Positions 36,470-46,790 of a stretch of DNA of 64,000 nt are shown piece by piece. The notes beneath the pieces are model-generated. The model made no database searches and was not told the origin of the DNA. It worked only from the letters and a program-made list of their open reading frames with translations. The DNA comes from an uncultured bacterium. GTDB taxonomy: Bacteria; Cyanobacteriota; Vampirovibrionia; Gastranaerophilales; Gastranaerophilaceae. The translations under genes were made by a program, and so were the position numbers. Each line of letters begins with the position of its first letter. Within the stretch, counting starts at the first letter, position 1. The DNA is taken from positions 1 through 64,000 of the forward strand of contig CASGCE010000017.1 of NCBI GenBank assembly GCA_949299935.1. The letters run 5' to 3'.

Positions 36470-37300
36470 CTATTCTTGTGCCTTGCCTACTTGATATCCA
36501 GGTACTGATAAAAATAGCGGCACGGTTCGTGTTACTGTGCTTGCGATAGGTGAATCTTTTGCACCCATAAGTGTTACAGCAAGACAAATATCGTCAACAT
36601 GCGGCGCAAAATCCGTAGTTTTTATTTTTCGTTCCTTACTTTGACCAAAGAATTTCTCATTTATATAATTTGTTACTTTATTACCGGTGTAAATCCCTGC
36701 ATATAGCGCACCGGCAGTAATACTTATTGCAGGTATGTTTTTCATAAATTTATTAACATATGTTATATACTTGTTATTATCAATACCTATTTGCGGCATA
36801 ATATTTTTTAGCTGTTTTTCATATTTTTTATATATCCTTGATAAACCACCTACAAACCCTACCGGAATTAATATATTACCTAATATTTGCGTGAGGGCTT
36901 CTCTGCTTTTTGCTTTTACATTTTTACGATCTATCAGTCCGCCGGCAGTCAGTCCGCCTATAACAGAGCTAGTAGCAATTCCTATAATCTCTTTTTCTTC
37001 TATCTCCAATAATCTCCGGTTTTGTTCGCCCTTTTTGGCTATTTTAAATATGGCCCAATCTTTAACCGGAGTATTTTTAAGTATTTTAGGATTTAACGAA
37101 AATCCCTGTTTTTTGGAGATTATTGCAAGTGCAATACTCGTTCCCAGTAAAGAACCTGATATGGCTCCTGCCTTAACATTTGCAGGGGCTTCTTTCTTTT
37201 GTTCACCAAGTTGGGAACTTGACATATATGTTGTTTGGTTTAATCTGCTAAATTGATTAAATCTGTTTTTATAATCAAATTCTATGGAATTTATATTCAT
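36470..37300 (-). CDS. Lineage-specific membrane-associated protein, 276 aa
   Basis: No family recognised. It opens with a MNINSIEFDYKN-like N-terminus as seen in other proteins of the window. Several Gly/Ala-rich hydrophobic stretches (AGAISGSLLGTSIALAII, IGIATSSVIGGLTAGGLI, LGNILIPVGFVGGLS, ISITAGALYAGIYTG) look like three or four membrane segments or glycine-zipper helices. The layout is similar to the divergent protein at 37490. A 189-base gap with promoters for both separates the two starts. Confidence 0.6.
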   Translation of the reverse strand: MNINSIEFDYKNRFNQFSRLNQTTYMSSSQLGEQKKEAPANVKAGAISGSLLGTSIALAIISKKQGFSLNPKILKNTPVKDWAIFKIAKKGEQNRRLLEIEEKEIIGIATSSVIGGLTAGGLIDRKNVKAKSREALTQILGNILIPVGFVGGLSRIYKKYEKQLKNIMPQIGIDNNKYITYVNKFMKNIPAISITAGALYAGIYTGNKVTNYINEKFFGQSKERKIKTTDFAPHVDDICLAVTLMGAKDSPIASTVTRTVPLFLSVPGYQVGKAQE

Positions 37301-37489
37301 AAACGTATCCCTATTTTCTAATATACCAAAAAGACGTAAAAAAAACTATTGCCTCTATAATCAAAAATATTTAACATATTTTAATAATTGTTTATGTTAC
37401 ACTTCTTGTGTAACAAATTATTAACAGATATGTGAAAACAAGCAAAAAACAAGGTTTAGAATTATTAAGTAGATATCAGGTTATCAGCT

Positions 37490-39124
37490 ATGAATATTTC
37501 TCCAACAGATATAAGTTTAAAACCCCAAACAATAAAGAATTTTTCTCCTGTACAAAGGTTTGTCAGGGGAATGGAGCTTCGATCACTTGCGCCGTTAATT
37601 ATGTTGGAGTGCTGTGTTACAGGCGGAAGAACAATCCAAGCCTTTAAAAGAGGCGGTTTTGATGAAGGTAGAGAACGTCTGACGGAAGAAACTATCGGTG
37701 CCTTGTTTTGGTTTGCGGGTGTTAAAGTATTTAATCGTATAAATGATTTCTTACTTAGACATTTGATGGGGATTAAAAATACAAATTTTGATGCTGAAGG
37801 TGACGCAATTCGTAAACCCCTCGCTAATTACATGAAATGGGCAAAAGATCATGGACAAACAATTTCTTTATCTAAAATTGCTGCATTTAAATTTACTAAA
37901 ATTGCAGCCAGTATTTTGCTTGCTAACGGGCTTGTAGGGTTTGTTGTTCCTAAAATGAACCAGGCAATTACAAGGTATTACCACAGAAATGACAAAAAAT
38001 TTAATCCACAGGTTAATTTTGAGGAATTTAGAACGATGGGGCATAACCCACAATTTGGTATAAAACAATTTATTAATAATGCTCAAACTTCAAATGAAAA
38101 TAAGAAAGGCAAGCAAATACCTTTCGGCGATGCTGCACAAACTCTTTTAAGCCTCTCACATAAATTTGAAAATGATACTATATACCAGCTTTTGTCTACT
38201 GATGTTGGAATTTCCGGTGGACGTGCAATAAGTGCCAGAAATAATCATGAAAGAATTGAAATTTTATGGCGGGATATTTCGTCAATATTTTTCTATATGT
38301 TCAGTATGCCGTTGATTAACCAGTTGATGAATAAAATTGAAATTGGTAAAAAATCAAGACTTAATCCTGTTGGGGCAAGACAAGTTACCGATTATATGAG
38401 ATATGTTTTGGAACTTTCCGGACACCATGACAAGAATAATGGTAAATTATCTATTAGACCGAAAGAATTTGCACAACTTATGCTTGGTGATTCGGATGTG
38501 TCTGCTAAAATGAATAAGGTTAAACCTGAATTTAAAAATGGTGTAATTAATCTGGATAGATTTATTGAAGTTGTTGAAAAACATTTCGGTACCGAAGATG
38601 CAGCTAAATATTCTGATTTGGCAAAACGCATGTCTAAGTTACAACCTCAGGTGGAAGGTGTTTCAGTTTTAGCTGAAAGTCAAGCGGAAGCAATTTTTAA
38701 AGGTGGTGCTTTGAATAATCCTGATTTCTGGGATAATGTGTTTACTGTTGCTAAAGGTACTGAAAAAGAAACTAAAGTTATAAACGGTGTAAGAACTACG
38801 GTTGAAACCGCAAGTCACAAAAATCCTTTCAAATTTATTGCTCAAAAAGATTTGGATGGTATTATTGATAATATTAGAACTTATGTCAAGGGAATTATTA
38901 AAAATGCACAAAATGCAAATAGTGATATTAATTTGAATATGCTTGAAAAAGCTTACAAGGATAATATATTCAAAAACAGCCTTAACTGGGGCACCGGTTT
39001 TATTGTATCTGTTCTGTTTTTGTCTACAATCATCCCCAAAATTCAATATTGGATTACAAGAATAACAACAGGCTCGGATGAATTCCCCGGAACTGCAGAT
39101 TATTCGGCTCAGAAAAAGAGTTAA
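37490..39124 (+). CDS. Lineage-specific membrane-associated protein, 544 aa
   Basis: No family recognised. The N-terminus (MNISPTDISLKP) is of the same kind as that of the divergent 276-aa protein. Hydrophobic stretches occur at about 30-50 (SLAPLIMLECCVTGG), 70-85, 125-145 (AASILLANGLVGFVV), 260-275 and 505-520 (GTGFIVSVLFLSTIIP), the last near the C-terminus. The long middle (about 290-500) is hydrophilic. Start ATG 37490 has no strong ribosome binding site. The stop lies two bases from the stop of the AsmA-like gene on the other strand. Confidence 0.6.
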   Translation: MNISPTDISLKPQTIKNFSPVQRFVRGMELRSLAPLIMLECCVTGGRTIQAFKRGGFDEGRERLTEETIGALFWFAGVKVFNRINDFLLRHLMGIKNTNFDAEGDAIRKPLANYMKWAKDHGQTISLSKIAAFKFTKIAASILLANGLVGFVVPKMNQAITRYYHRNDKKFNPQVNFEEFRTMGHNPQFGIKQFINNAQTSNENKKGKQIPFGDAAQTLLSLSHKFENDTIYQLLSTDVGISGGRAISARNNHERIEILWRDISSIFFYMFSMPLINQLMNKIEIGKKSRLNPVGARQVTDYMRYVLELSGHHDKNNGKLSIRPKEFAQLMLGDSDVSAKMNKVKPEFKNGVINLDRFIEVVEKHFGTEDAAKYSDLAKRMSKLQPQVEGVSVLAESQAEAIFKGGALNNPDFWDNVFTVAKGTEKETKVINGVRTTVETASHKNPFKFIAQKDLDGIIDNIRTYVKGIIKNAQNANSDINLNMLEKAYKDNIFKNSLNWGTGFIVSVLFLSTIIPKIQYWITRITTGSDEFPGTADYSAQKKS

Positions 39125-39125
39125 C

Positions 39126-42100
39126 CTATTTTAGCCATTTGAAGCTTTTTACATAATTATCACCGTTTATATCGCCGTAGATTTCTACAGCAAACATTCT
39201 TGCAGCATTATTTTCCGTATTCGGAATATTTTTGATATCTTCAGTTATAATGGAGGGTACCTCTGAAACGTTTATTCCCGGAATTGTATTGAATAATCTG
39301 TTCAAAGAAGCATTACCAATTTTACCGAATAGTGTTGAAAAGTTCTTGGTCAAAGCCCCAAAAATTTGCATATCTGCCATTAGATTTGTAAAATTATAAG
39401 AACCTTTTAAGTACATGTTTAATGCTTTGCCTGATGAAAATATTTTGATGTCATCTGCAATGCCGTCCGTTATGTGAATTCGTCCGTTAATGCTGTCAAA
39501 GTTACCTGTTTTATATGGCGTAATTAAGTCGATTATACCGTTAATCGATAGTCCGGTAATCCCGCCTTTCACTAGATTACCCGCTTTTAATAAGTACTCT
39601 AATGATCCGAGTTTTGGCATTTTGCCTTCAGTTACGTTGAATTCCATTGAACCGTTTAAAGTACTCATGCAATAATCGTGAGATTGACCCGTGCAGTTCA
39701 GGCTTGTATTACCAGTAACGGAACCGTATACCTGACCTTTTAAATCAAATAATGTTTCAGAGATGATTTGTGCATTAGCATCTTTTATATCCATAATTAT
39801 ACTTGCTAAATTATTATTAAGATTGTATTTAAACTTACCTTTTACAATCCCTTCTGCCATTACAAATTTGAAATTATCAATTTCAAATTCGTGTTTGTTA
39901 TTTAAAAACATGGTAGCTTCAAAATTAGTTGCGTTGAGTTCTTTAATTTTAATGTTGTTTGCAATAATCTTTGCTTTTTTAATAATTATTTGTTTGATAT
40001 CTAAAATTAAGGGATTTACATCGGAAGAAAGATTTCTCGAGCTTTCAGCTTCGTACTCCTGGAAGGTTGTGATAATCTTATTAATATCAAGATTTTCAAG
40101 ATTAACATTTATGTCCTCAAAAATAAGCGGTAGTCGAGGATTGTTATGTATTATTGCTGAAATGTTAAGACTATTGGTTAAAACGCTTCCTTTTGAATTA
40201 AAATATACAAAATCCTTTTTAAAATTCAGATCAATATCCTTTATTATTGCATCAAATAAAGGCATATCAATACTTGTTATGTTTAATTTGCCTAAAATTA
40301 CAGGTTGAGAGGCTGTTCCGTTAATTGTTATATCAGAAGTGAAAATTCCTTGTTTCATCAGCGGTTTTCGGAATATTATGTTGAAAATTTTGGCATCTGT
40401 TGGTTGTTGTGTTTTTACTTTAAAATTGACGAATTTAATATCGTTGTTGTTTAAAATCCCTATATTCCCTGAAGCATTAAGTTGGGTTTTTGTGTATATT
40501 TTATTATTTTGAGATGGAATTAATTGATCGTATTGCAGGTTATTAATTTTTACACCTCTTGGATAAATTGTATTATCTAATGTTATATTAACAGCGTTAG
40601 AGTGTGAAGTTTCTATTGGAGTTCCACTTCCCAAAGTGGCACCCATATAGTAAATACTTGCGTTCTCGGCTAATTTTATTTGAGTTTTATTTCTTAATGC
40701 ATTCATCGGACCTGTAATATATGAGGTAAAGTTGATATCACCCTTCAATTTTAACGGATAAACTGATTTGTTATTGAAAAATTGTTCTGCAAATTCTTGG
40801 GTTGGCTTTGCATTTACATATATATTTAAAACAGGGTTTTTATCTATGCTATAGATTTTTCCGTTTACGAAAACGGGCATCTCTCCAATCCTGGAATTGA
40901 TGTTGTTTAAATTTAGCAAATCTCTTTTAAGTTCCAGTTTTCCGCTTAAAATGTTCATTTTTATATTCGAAGGTTCATAAATACAGCTTATATTTTTTAA
41001 AGTAGTATTTGCGTAAAGGTTATTGTCCTTTATCTGTCCTTGAAGGCTTATTGTTCCGTTTATGTCTTTTATCTTATGCAAATTATCGGCAAAGTATTTT
41101 TTTAGTTCATTAAGATTATACAAGTTAAAATTAATGACGTTAAAGTTACCATTAACTGATTGTTTATCGGTTAAGATTTTAGAAACATTCAGGTTTATGT
41201 TATAAGGACTTCCTTTAAACATACCTTTAAGAGTTGACATTTTTAGATTTGAATTTTTTAATTCAAAGTTTGCATTATCCAAACTTAAGGTTTTTCCTTT
41301 AAGCGCATATAATCTACCTCGAAGCTCAATTTTATCAATTTGGAGTTTATCGATAGGACCGTTGTAATTTGCGGTAAAACTGGTGTGTATTCTGCCCAGA
41401 TCTTCTTTATATGGGAGTTCCGTGTTTAAAAGCTTTAATCCGTCTTTTAACACAAATTTGTCGGTGACTAATTTTATGTTTGCGTTTTTTTCATTCAGCA
41501 TTCCGGTTATTTTGATTTTTGATTCTTCAAGATTTGATGCCAGATTAATATTTGTGTTAAGGTTATTAAATTCTATTTTGCCAGAAATATTTGTTAGCGG
41601 TATGCCTTGTAATTTTACTGTTGCTGAATGTAAATTGATAAAACCTTTAGCAAAAATATTCTTATTAAAAACAATATCATTTACGTTAATAATGTTACCT
41701 GTTAAATTAAGATTTATATCGGAATTGCCCTTAGCAAAGTTTATTGTTTGCACAAGTTTTTGCATATCGGAAAGCATGGGTGAAGTTTTAATAACATTTA
41801 TAAGGTTGCCCAAGTCTTGTTGTTTTGTTGTAATGTTAAAGTTAAGCAATCCTTTCAAAGTACAGTCGCCGTTTATATTTATGGGTTTACCGTTGAGTGT
41901 TGCATTATCGGTAGTAAAGCGCGTATCTTGGTCATTAAAAACCAATTTACCGGAGGCATCTTTTATTATTAAATTGTTGATATCTAAAAATGATGCTTCG
42001 GCGTCTTTGAAATTAAAGATTCCCCAACCGTGAGGATTTTTGCGCGTACCTATAACGTGGAGGTCAATATTCCCAACCCCTTGAATATCCATTATGGGTA

Positions 42101-43556
42101 CAGGTCCAAGGTCAAATTTTAAAATTTTGTGCAAGGGATTTAAAACAGTTTGTGCAATTTTTAAATCAACATTTTGAGTACTTTTTATTGCTATATCGGC
42201 ATTTTTTGTGCCATATAATTCAATATCTCCTTTTGCAAAAACGGTTTCAGTTGATGATGCCGGCACCTCTACATCCATTGTCATTTTTTGCCCGTTAAAA
42301 AAAAGTTTAATTAAAGCTTTTTTTGTTTTATTAGGGAGCGGATTGATGAGGTATCCGTTGGTTATAAGAATTTTTCCGTTAATGTCCGCAATATTAGCTC
42401 TGCCTTTGATGTTCAAATTTCCGGTAATATCTCCATGGAAAGGGTATTTTTTAAGCGCATAAAAATCCACCTCCTCAATTAAATTTTCTTCGCCCGGCAT
42501 TAGTGGTATAAAATTTTCTGTGCGGGACTTGTTTATTGCGACGTTCATATTGATATAAGGAATTTTCGCATCCAGTTTTTTAGCATTACCGTTTATGTTA
42601 ACGTCAATTCCTTTAGAAATAATTTTTATGTTTCGTATATTTATGCCGTTTTTTATAGTATCAATATCCATTTTCAAAGTTAGTTTGTCTTCACAATATA
42701 CGGAACGGGCTTTTTCTTTCTGCATGATTTTTAGATTATCAAGGGTTAATACTGCGAAAATGTTTTTGTGATTATCTAATTTAGTATTTGTATCTGCTAT
42801 TAAGTTTACTATTCCCGACAGAGATTCAATCTTGCCTTCGGTAATTGAGTTAGCATATTCAGAGAAATCTGCAAGATTAAGATTAGTTATATTGCCTTTG
42901 ACTTTGAACTGATCTTCTGTAATCTTATTAATCGGAAGTTTTATATCTAAATCTGCCATTATGTCCGAAGATTTTTTATCCACAAAAAGTTTTGCTGAAG
43001 TGGAAATTTTTATTATTTTGTTGTTCTTAAACTCATCGACAATAAAATAGCTTCCGTCAAGCATAAGTTTTTTATTTTGTTTTAAATCATCAAGTTTAAC
43101 TTCGTAGTTACCTATTCTAAAATATGCTTTGGTAAGTTTCATATGGGATTGTGGAAATTTTTTTAATACATATTGTCCCAGCATTAATTCGGAATTTTTT
43201 GTATAAAAAAGGTTTGCCTTTATGTTATCGCTTGAAAAATTCCCGATATGGATTTTACCAGCTAAAAGTGGTAAAAGATGAATTTTTACGGCAGAATGTT
43301 TAAGGTTTAAGGCTTCAGTATCATCGTCATTCAATAACGATATATTTTCAGCCATGAACCAAATGGCAGGTGTATGTCCCATTTTTACATAAGGTTTTTG
43401 GACAGATATTTTATAACCTGTTTGTTTTTGGATTTTTTCCTGTATAAAGGGCATTCTTTTTTCAATATTTATGAGCGAGGGTATTCCCCAGTAATAAAGT
43501 CCGTAAAAGAATGTTAAAACAGTTATAAATATTAAAGATTTTCTTACATTATCCAT
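39126..43556 (-). CDS. Large AsmA-like protein, 1476 aa
   Basis: One N-terminal membrane anchor (SLIFITVLTFFYGLYYWG) is followed by more than 1400 residues of repeating beta strands rich in Asn, Lys and Ile. This is the pattern of AsmA/YhdP/TamB proteins, which form hydrophobic grooves that carry phospholipid between the inner and outer membranes. The last 250 residues fit the AsmA C-terminal domain (LNGSMEFNVTEGKMPKLG, LMADMQIFGALTKNFS). It is the largest gene of the window. The size is nearer to YhdP than to AsmA. A TATAAT-like box lies about eight bases before ATG 43556. Confidence 0.8.
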   Translation of the reverse strand: MDNVRKSLIFITVLTFFYGLYYWGIPSLINIEKRMPFIQEKIQKQTGYKISVQKPYVKMGHTPAIWFMAENISLLNDDDTEALNLKHSAVKIHLLPLLAGKIHIGNFSSDNIKANLFYTKNSELMLGQYVLKKFPQSHMKLTKAYFRIGNYEVKLDDLKQNKKLMLDGSYFIVDEFKNNKIIKISTSAKLFVDKKSSDIMADLDIKLPINKITEDQFKVKGNITNLNLADFSEYANSITEGKIESLSGIVNLIADTNTKLDNHKNIFAVLTLDNLKIMQKEKARSVYCEDKLTLKMDIDTIKNGINIRNIKIISKGIDVNINGNAKKLDAKIPYINMNVAINKSRTENFIPLMPGEENLIEEVDFYALKKYPFHGDITGNLNIKGRANIADINGKILITNGYLINPLPNKTKKALIKLFFNGQKMTMDVEVPASSTETVFAKGDIELYGTKNADIAIKSTQNVDLKIAQTVLNPLHKILKFDLGPVPIMDIQGVGNIDLHVIGTRKNPHGWGIFNFKDAEASFLDINNLIIKDASGKLVFNDQDTRFTTDNATLNGKPININGDCTLKGLLNFNITTKQQDLGNLINVIKTSPMLSDMQKLVQTINFAKGNSDINLNLTGNIINVNDIVFNKNIFAKGFINLHSATVKLQGIPLTNISGKIEFNNLNTNINLASNLEESKIKITGMLNEKNANIKLVTDKFVLKDGLKLLNTELPYKEDLGRIHTSFTANYNGPIDKLQIDKIELRGRLYALKGKTLSLDNANFELKNSNLKMSTLKGMFKGSPYNINLNVSKILTDKQSVNGNFNVINFNLYNLNELKKYFADNLHKIKDINGTISLQGQIKDNNLYANTTLKNISCIYEPSNIKMNILSGKLELKRDLLNLNNINSRIGEMPVFVNGKIYSIDKNPVLNIYVNAKPTQEFAEQFFNNKSVYPLKLKGDINFTSYITGPMNALRNKTQIKLAENASIYYMGATLGSGTPIETSHSNAVNITLDNTIYPRGVKINNLQYDQLIPSQNNKIYTKTQLNASGNIGILNNNDIKFVNFKVKTQQPTDAKIFNIIFRKPLMKQGIFTSDITINGTASQPVILGKLNITSIDMPLFDAIIKDIDLNFKKDFVYFNSKGSVLTNSLNISAIIHNNPRLPLIFEDINVNLENLDINKIITTFQEYEAESSRNLSSDVNPLILDIKQIIIKKAKIIANNIKIKELNATNFEATMFLNNKHEFEIDNFKFVMAEGIVKGKFKYNLNNNLASIIMDIKDANAQIISETLFDLKGQVYGSVTGNTSLNCTGQSHDYCMSTLNGSMEFNVTEGKMPKLGSLEYLLKAGNLVKGGITGLSINGIIDLITPYKTGNFDSINGRIHITDGIADDIKIFSSGKALNMYLKGSYNFTNLMADMQIFGALTKNFSTLFGKIGNASLNRLFNTIPGINVSEVPSIITEDIKNIPNTENNAARMFAVEIYGDINGDNYVKSFKWLK

Positions 43557-43593
43557 TCTTTTATATTATATAAAACAAGCATGGATATGGCAA

Positions 43594-44166
43594 CTAATAA
43601 TTTTCGCACAATATTTGAAAATATGCTTGCGGATGGTGGCAATTTGGACATTGTTGAGGTGCACATTCTTGTTTGCAAATATATCCGCATTTTCTGCACA
43701 TCCAAGTTACTTCGGTTGTTTTTTTGAATACTGTGTTATTTTTTATATTTTCAAGAAGTTTTTTATATCGATTATAGTGATGTTGCTCCGAATTAATTAC
43801 ATTCCGAAATGTTTCAGCTACCTCATCAAAGCCCTCCTCACGTGCTGTTTTTTCGTTATTTACGTATAAAACTTCCCATTCTTCTTTTTCACCTTTTACA
43901 GCACTTTCAAGGTTTTCCTGTGTTGTACCCAACTCAAACGAGTAAGAAGCAGATACTTTACCTATGGTAGTGCCTATATGCTTATAGAACAATTTAGCGT
44001 GTTCTTTTTCGTTTTCGGCTGTTTCTAAAAATATTGCGGCTATCTGCTCATAACCCTCTTTTTGCGCGATTTTGGCAAAGAATGAATATCGGTTACGGGC
44101 TTGTGATTCTCCTGCAAATGCATTTATAAGATTTTGTTCTGTTTTAGTACCGGTTAAGTTTTTCAT
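43594..44166 (-). CDS. Rubrerythrin
   Basis: A 190-aa peroxide-scavenging di-iron protein of anaerobes. The ferritin-like domain (about 1-145) has the metal-binding ExxxR...ExxH pairs (NAFAGESQARNRYSFFA, ETAENEKEHAKLFYKH, INSEQHHYNRYKKLL). A rubredoxin-like C-terminal domain has CRKCGY and CPNCHHPQAYFQ for its iron. ATG 44166 follows a GGAGA site; a longer in-frame start would add an unlikely basic leader. It protects an anaerobe from oxygen. Confidence 0.95.
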   Translation of the reverse strand: MKNLTGTKTEQNLINAFAGESQARNRYSFFAKIAQKEGYEQIAAIFLETAENEKEHAKLFYKHIGTTIGKVSASYSFELGTTQENLESAVKGEKEEWEVLYVNNEKTAREEGFDEVAETFRNVINSEQHHYNRYKKLLENIKNNTVFKKTTEVTWMCRKCGYICKQECAPQQCPNCHHPQAYFQILCENY

Positions 44167-44333
44167 AGATAATCTCCTTTTTAAAAGGATAATTTTTTTT
44201 AATATTTTTTGCAATTAGTAAACAAGATTAGCCACAGGTACTAGCATCCTAATTAAATACAATACTTTATGGGGATTAATAGGGCTGCTGAAACCTTCAT
44301 AATGTATTTATGTAATAGTCAGGAAGGTAAATT

Positions 44334-44486
44334 ATGAATTTATTTGCATATACAAAAAAATTGGCGGAACAAATTGCTTATTACGATGCAATTGCGAAAA
44401 ACGATATGTTGAATCCACATATCTCCAATCCTTTCACTCAGCCGATTAATATAACCATTATATGGGTTGACGAAAAGGATAATTAG
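44334..44486 (+). CDS. Small hypothetical protein, 50 aa
   Basis: ATG 44334 has AGGAAGG seven to eight bases upstream and an ATAATG -10-like box near 44,300. The chain is amphipathic and helical at first (MNLFAYTKKLAEQIAYYDA), then ends in a beta-like PINITIIWVDEKDN. Its stop overlaps the ABC ATPase stop on the other strand by four bases. No family recognised. Supported by ribosome binding site, length and sensible composition only. Confidence 0.5.
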   Translation: MNLFAYTKKLAEQIAYYDAIAKNDMLNPHISNPFTQPINITIIWVDEKDN

Positions 44487-45475
44487 GAATATATCCTTGA
44501 ACCGTTTTGGTTAAATTTGTATAAATCTTGTTCACAAATATTTAGTTCCAAAGTTTTATCAAGTTTGTAGTCAGATGGGAGCTTTGCACTGCATTTTTTA
44601 TTACCTATATTAAAGTAGGCAATCTTCTCACATCCCAAAAGCTCAGTAATATCGACATTTACATTTTTTTTAATTTCTCCGCCGCAAATCATTTTTTCAG
44701 GTCGGATACCGTATAGAATATTTTTGTCCAGTCCTAAGTCTTTTCCTTCAATAAAATTCATTTGTGGCGAACCAATAAATCCCGCAACAAATGTATTTGC
44801 AGGATTGTTATAGATTCCTTCAGGTGAATCGACTTGTTGGATTATACCTTTATCCAGTACTACGATTCTGTCGCCCATTGTTAATGCTTCTGTTTGATCG
44901 TGAGTTACATATATAAATGTTGTTTGCAATTTTTCATGTAATTTTTTAATCTCAGAACGCATCTGAACACGTAATTTAGCATCCAGATTTGATAAAGGTT
45001 CATCCATCAGAAATACTTTTGGATTTCTGACTATTGCGCGACCTAGTGCCACACGTTGCCGTTGACCTCCGGATAATTGTTTGGGCTTTCTGTCTAAATA
45101 TTCGGTCAAATCTAAAATTTCGGCAGCTTCTTTGACTTTTTGCTCAATAATATTTTTATCAACTTTGCGCATTTTTAAGCCAAAAGCGATATTTTCTTTT
45201 ACCGTCATATGGGGGTATAATGCATAACTTTGAAACACAAACGCAATGTCCCTGTCTTTGGGTGGAATATCATTGACCTTTTTGTCGCCTATAAAAATCT
45301 CACCCGTAGTTATTTCCTCTAATCCGGCAATCATTCTTAGAATGGTGGACTTGCCGCAACCCGATGCACCGACAAGAACCACGAACTCTTTATCTTTTAT
45401 CTCAAGATTGATGTCGTTGATTACAACACTTTTATCGTAAATCTTACTGACATTTTTTAAAACAACGTTACTCAT
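44483..45475 (-). CDS. UgpC/MsmX-type sugar ABC transporter ATPase
   Basis: A 330-aa ATPase. Walker A LVGASGCGKSTILRMIAG, Q-loop FVFQSYALYPHMT, signature LSGGQRQRVALGRA, Walker B VFLMDEPLSNLD and switch His VTHDQTEA are all intact, followed by a C-terminal OB-fold (TOBE-like) regulatory region a little shorter than usual. Such ATPases power several sugar importers, and the binding protein at 29522 is a likely client. ATG 45475 overlaps the stop of the kinase-like gene by eight bases, so translation is coupled to it. Confidence 0.9.
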   Translation of the reverse strand: MSNVVLKNVSKIYDKSVVINDINLEIKDKEFVVLVGASGCGKSTILRMIAGLEEITTGEIFIGDKKVNDIPPKDRDIAFVFQSYALYPHMTVKENIAFGLKMRKVDKNIIEQKVKEAAEILDLTEYLDRKPKQLSGGQRQRVALGRAIVRNPKVFLMDEPLSNLDAKLRVQMRSEIKKLHEKLQTTFIYVTHDQTEALTMGDRIVVLDKGIIQQVDSPEGIYNNPANTFVAGFIGSPQMNFIEGKDLGLDKNILYGIRPEKMICGGEIKKNVNVDITELLGCEKIAYFNIGNKKCSAKLPSDYKLDKTLELNICEQDLYKFNQNGSRIYS

Positions 45476-46607
45476 CTCTTTCGATAAAATCCTTTTCAAT
45501 AGGAATTATAACATTGAAAATCGTACCTTTCATAACTTCAGATTCTGCCCAAACTATACCGTGCAAACGCCTTGCAAGTATATTAGCCGTACCGAGGCTA
45601 ATGGATCGTACAATATTCTTTTTATTTGTTTTATCAAGTTTAGCGTACGGTTCAAACAGACCGTCCATCTCTGTTTCTTGTAAACCTATACCGGTATCGG
45701 TAATTTTTATTTGCATTAATGAGTTCTCTTTACAGTTTTCAAAAATTTTCATTTTCTTTATCATCTCAGCATCAGGGTAAAAAATCCTTAAAGAAATTGA
45801 GCCTGTATCGGTCAATTTTATTGAAGTTTCCAGAAGATTTTGCAATATTATTTTTAAAGTTTTTTCATCTGAGAATATTGCACGTTTGGCAATTTCTTCG
45901 TAGTCAAAGTTGACGGTTAAGCCTTTATTTGATATTGCTAAATCGTTTGCGCGTAGTATGTTTTGTATGGTATTTATTATGTCAAAAGTTTGGTAATCAT
46001 ATTCATACATGCTTGATTCGGCATATGAAAACTCAATGAGCTTTTCCATAAAATTCAACAAATCATTAGAATTTTTATTTATTATTCTAACATATTTGTC
46101 CTGTTTTTCGTTAATTTCACCGCCAATGCCGTCAAGAAGTGCTTGCGAAAATCCTACTATTGAAGTGATCGGGGATTTAATTTCATTTGAAAGCTTAACG
46201 AGCATGGCATTTTTTTCTTTGTTAAATTGATTTGTTTGTTCAGCATTACTCAAAATGTTTGTCATAGCAGTTATATCGCGTATTGTAACAATAAAGCGCC
46301 CATGATAAGCTTTTGCATTTAACTCAATGAAAAATTCTTTAGCTGTTGGGGTAAAAGCACCTGCTATAATGGGTGTTCTGGTCTTAATTGACTTTTCAAT
46401 TTTATCTTTGCCTTTGTCTACAAGATCGTCAAAGTTATAACTTTTTATCAATCTTTTTCCACCTTCAAAAATAGTAGTTGCTTTATCATTTACCCAAGAT
46501 ATTCTCCCATCGGGTTCCACTATCAAAACGGCATCAGGAAGGTTTTTAACAACTCTTTTGAAAGTCAATCCGTATATAAAATCTTTAAATACATTACCTA
46601 TGTTCAT
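45468..46607 (-). CDS. PAS/HisKA/HATPase protein with degenerate histidine kinase core
   Basis: A 379-aa protein. A PAS domain (about residues 20-120, LPDAVLIVEPDGRISWVND) precedes a HisKA helix pair and an ATPase domain. In the H box the phospho-acceptor His is replaced: LSNEIKSPITSIVGF instead of LSHELRTPL (codon AAT). In the N box the Mg-binding Asn is missing (NLLETSIKLT for NLLxNAIKxT), and G2 reads RSISLGTA for GxGLGL. Only the G1 motif (ITDTGIGL) is intact. It is probably a signalling pseudokinase. ATG 46607 is used; earlier starts would read AT-rich upstream DNA. It overlaps the downstream ABC ATPase start. Confidence 0.8.
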   Translation of the reverse strand: MNIGNVFKDFIYGLTFKRVVKNLPDAVLIVEPDGRISWVNDKATTIFEGGKRLIKSYNFDDLVDKGKDKIEKSIKTRTPIIAGAFTPTAKEFFIELNAKAYHGRFIVTIRDITAMTNILSNAEQTNQFNKEKNAMLVKLSNEIKSPITSIVGFSQALLDGIGGEINEKQDKYVRIINKNSNDLLNFMEKLIEFSYAESSMYEYDYQTFDIINTIQNILRANDLAISNKGLTVNFDYEEIAKRAIFSDEKTLKIILQNLLETSIKLTDTGSISLRIFYPDAEMIKKMKIFENCKENSLMQIKITDTGIGLQETEMDGLFEPYAKLDKTNKKNIVRSISLGTANILARRLHGIVWAESEVMKGTIFNVIIPIEKDFIERDE

Positions 46608-46790
46608 AATTTGCAATAGTTCCTTTATTATTATATAATTAATAATAGCATAAAAAAATATTACAAATATTTGATAATATAATATATTAATTTTTGTATT
46701 TTTTTTGTGTATAAGTAGCAAAAAAAAACTTTTAGGTGTTTTATAATGTAAAACAAGTGAGATTGGGTTAATACCTAGAAAGGTGTACTT

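Noticed and set aside
39763-40308. Several long plus-strand frames opposite the AsmA-like gene
   Set aside because: They lie entirely within the 1476-aa gene and are low-complexity hydrophobic mirrors of its beta strands.
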